Positions 32,014 to 32,891 of a stretch of 32,891 nt of DNA are shown here, one piece after another. Source of the stretch: Rugamonas aquatica (GTDB lineage Bacteria > Pseudomonadota > Gammaproteobacteria > Burkholderiales > Burkholderiaceae_D); contig NZ_WHUG01000025.1 of assembly GCF_009380215.1 (NCBI RefSeq), forward strand, positions 1 through 32,891, in the 5' to 3' direction. Within the stretch, counting starts at the first letter, position 1. Each line of letters begins with the position of its first letter. The notes beneath the pieces are model-generated. The model ran no database searches, had not been told where the DNA came from, and saw nothing but the letters and a program-made list of their open reading frames with translations. The translations under genes and the position numbers were made by a program.

Positions 32014-32567
32014 TCGTCGCCCTCACCGGCATGGACGGCAACGGCACCGTCTCCGACCTGGCCGAAGACCTGGCGATGCTGCGCGTGGCGGCCGGCAGCC
32101 GCGTACTGCTGGTCAGCCCCAATCCCGGCGCCTACGATCCGCAACTGTATGACGACCTGGTGATCGTCGCCTCCGACCGTGACGCCGATGCGGCGCTGGC
32201 GCGGGCGGCGGTGATCGTGGCGCTGGTGCGCCCGGCCGAAATCGAACAAGGCCATCACGCAGCCTTCCTGACCCGGCTGCGACGGGCGCAGGAAGCCAAT
32301 CCCTGCGCCCGCGTGCTGGTGACAGTGGCCCACGGCAGCGAGCCGCTGACGCCCCACCAGACCGGATGCCTGCTGGTCTTCGTCGCGCAAATCCCCGGCG
32401 CGCGCCTGGCCGACACGCTGGAACTCGACCAGCGCGGCACCTACCACTCCCACCACAGCGAACTGGAACTGGACAGCCGCAAGACCGCCTACGTGCTGTG
32501 CGCCCCGGAAGTACGCCATCTCTACAGCGAAGTATTCCGCAGCCGCGCCGCCAGCGCGTATCGCTAA
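32010..32567 (+). CDS. Uncharacterised protein, possible ParA/MinD-like fold without P-loop
   Basis: A 185-residue soluble protein coupled to the dapA homologue by an ATGA overlap. I do not recognise a family with certainty. The opening MIVALTGMDGNGTVSDLAED, then VLLVSPNPGAYDPQLYDDLVIV, and later AAVIVALVRPAEIEQ and RRAQEANPCARVLVTVA, follow the strand-helix order of ParA/MinD proteins. The place where KGGVGKT should be reads GMDGNGTV with no lysine, so ATP binding of the usual kind is not expected. The C-terminal third is His/Tyr/Glu-rich (RGTYHSHHSELELDSRK). It may be a pseudo-enzyme partner of the aldolase or simply a different fold. Confidence 0.6.
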   Translation: MIVALTGMDGNGTVSDLAEDLAMLRVAAGSRVLLVSPNPGAYDPQLYDDLVIVASDRDADAALARAAVIVALVRPAEIEQGHHAAFLTRLRRAQEANPCARVLVTVAHGSEPLTPHQTGCLLVFVAQIPGARLADTLELDQRGTYHSHHSELELDSRKTAYVLCAPEVRHLYSEVFRSRAASAYR

Positions 32568-32891
32568 AAAGGGTTCATCGCGGATTGCCGGGAAACGCGG
32601 TGTTGGGCGCGTCCATGATCGCAAGGCGCCCGGTTCGCCGGCATGATCAGAGGACACGTGGGGTGGTTGCCGTTTTTTCGGGTTTTACTAGAACGCGATA
32701 ACCACTGCTGCCTCATGATATCCCTCGATATTTCATCAGAGTTCGCACTAATCGGGAACTAACTGCTACTGAGCGGCTCTAACGAATAGAGGCCTAAAAA
32801 TTTTAGTATCGGATAGCGTTCGATACGGAAATTTTAGTAAGTCTTAGGACGCTGTAGTCCCCCTTAGCGGTGGTTCGCAGCGCTTAGTCAA
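32568..32891. other. Gene-free, AT-richer right end with short repeats
   Basis: No convincing gene is seen. A GGGCGC/GCGCCC hairpin with a 15-nt loop (about 32605-32631) may end the preceding operon. From about 32690 the base composition shifts toward A+T. Here the 11-mer AAATTTTAGTA occurs twice in direct orientation (32798-32808 and 32829-32839, 31 bp apart). Between the copies lie GTATCG and CGATAC arms, and the outer flanks CCTAA and TTAGG (ending near 32848) are inverted. The region may be the promoter of a gene beyond the edge or the boundary of an acquired segment. Confidence 0.5.

Noticed and set aside
32564..32716. 50-codon minus-strand ORF in the right-end intergenic region
   Set aside because: Basic, without a domain, weak ribosome site, and it ends inside the stop codon of the convergent gene; probably chance.

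Overview
The window is high-GC DNA (except its last ~200 bp) from a betaproteobacterium. The best guess is an Oxalobacteraceae member of the Massilia/Duganella/Janthinobacterium kind. This rests on protein style and gene order (pilR-pilS-PP0621-ccsA, ffh, SWIB protein, proS-lytic transglycosylase, rppH) and is an inference, not a database result.

Layout. Positions 1-8797 are all minus strand: pilR (runs off the left edge), pilS, a small zinc-ribbon PP0621-type protein, a CcsA/YpjD cytochrome c assembly protein, a three-gene NitT/TauT-type ABC importer (substrate-binding protein, permease, ATPase), an M48 metalloprotease and a YjgN/DUF898 membrane protein. Next come a plus-strand NHL-propeller lipoprotein and a minus-strand family-3 solute-binding protein. 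Positions 12024-17799 are housekeeping: ffh, a histone-H1-tailed SWIB protein, lytic transglycosylase and proS (minus), rppH and a DUF1841 gene. Two related terminator hairpins flank the DUF1841 gene. Tandem c-type cytochromes (minus) follow. A plus-strand MoxR-GNAT-VWA operon and a membrane-anchored GNAT fusion lead to the point where transcription converges with the kdp operon.

Positions 22561-30907 (minus) hold a complete potassium-import operon: a 30-residue membrane ORF, kdpF, kdpA, kdpB, a 78-bp palindromic repeat, kdpC, kdpD and kdpE. Upstream lies a repeated TTTACA-type operator resembling a KdpE site. Divergent from it are a dapA homologue and an overlapping gene that looks like a ParA/MinD-type P-loop protein without its P-loop. 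The last ~200 bp are AT-richer, contain repeats and show no convincing gene.

How the genes work together: PilS-PilR is a sensor-regulator pair for sigma-54 type IV pilus promoters. KdpD-KdpE senses K+ limitation and turns on the KdpFABC pump encoded in the same operon. MoxR and the VWA protein form a chaperone-like pair. The two cytochromes are probably periplasmic electron carriers. The least explained items are the paired covarying terminators, the repeat that supplies a signal-peptide N-region, the coupled small ORF before kdpF, the possibly leaderless DUF1841 gene, the membrane-GNAT fusion and the degenerate ParA-like gene.
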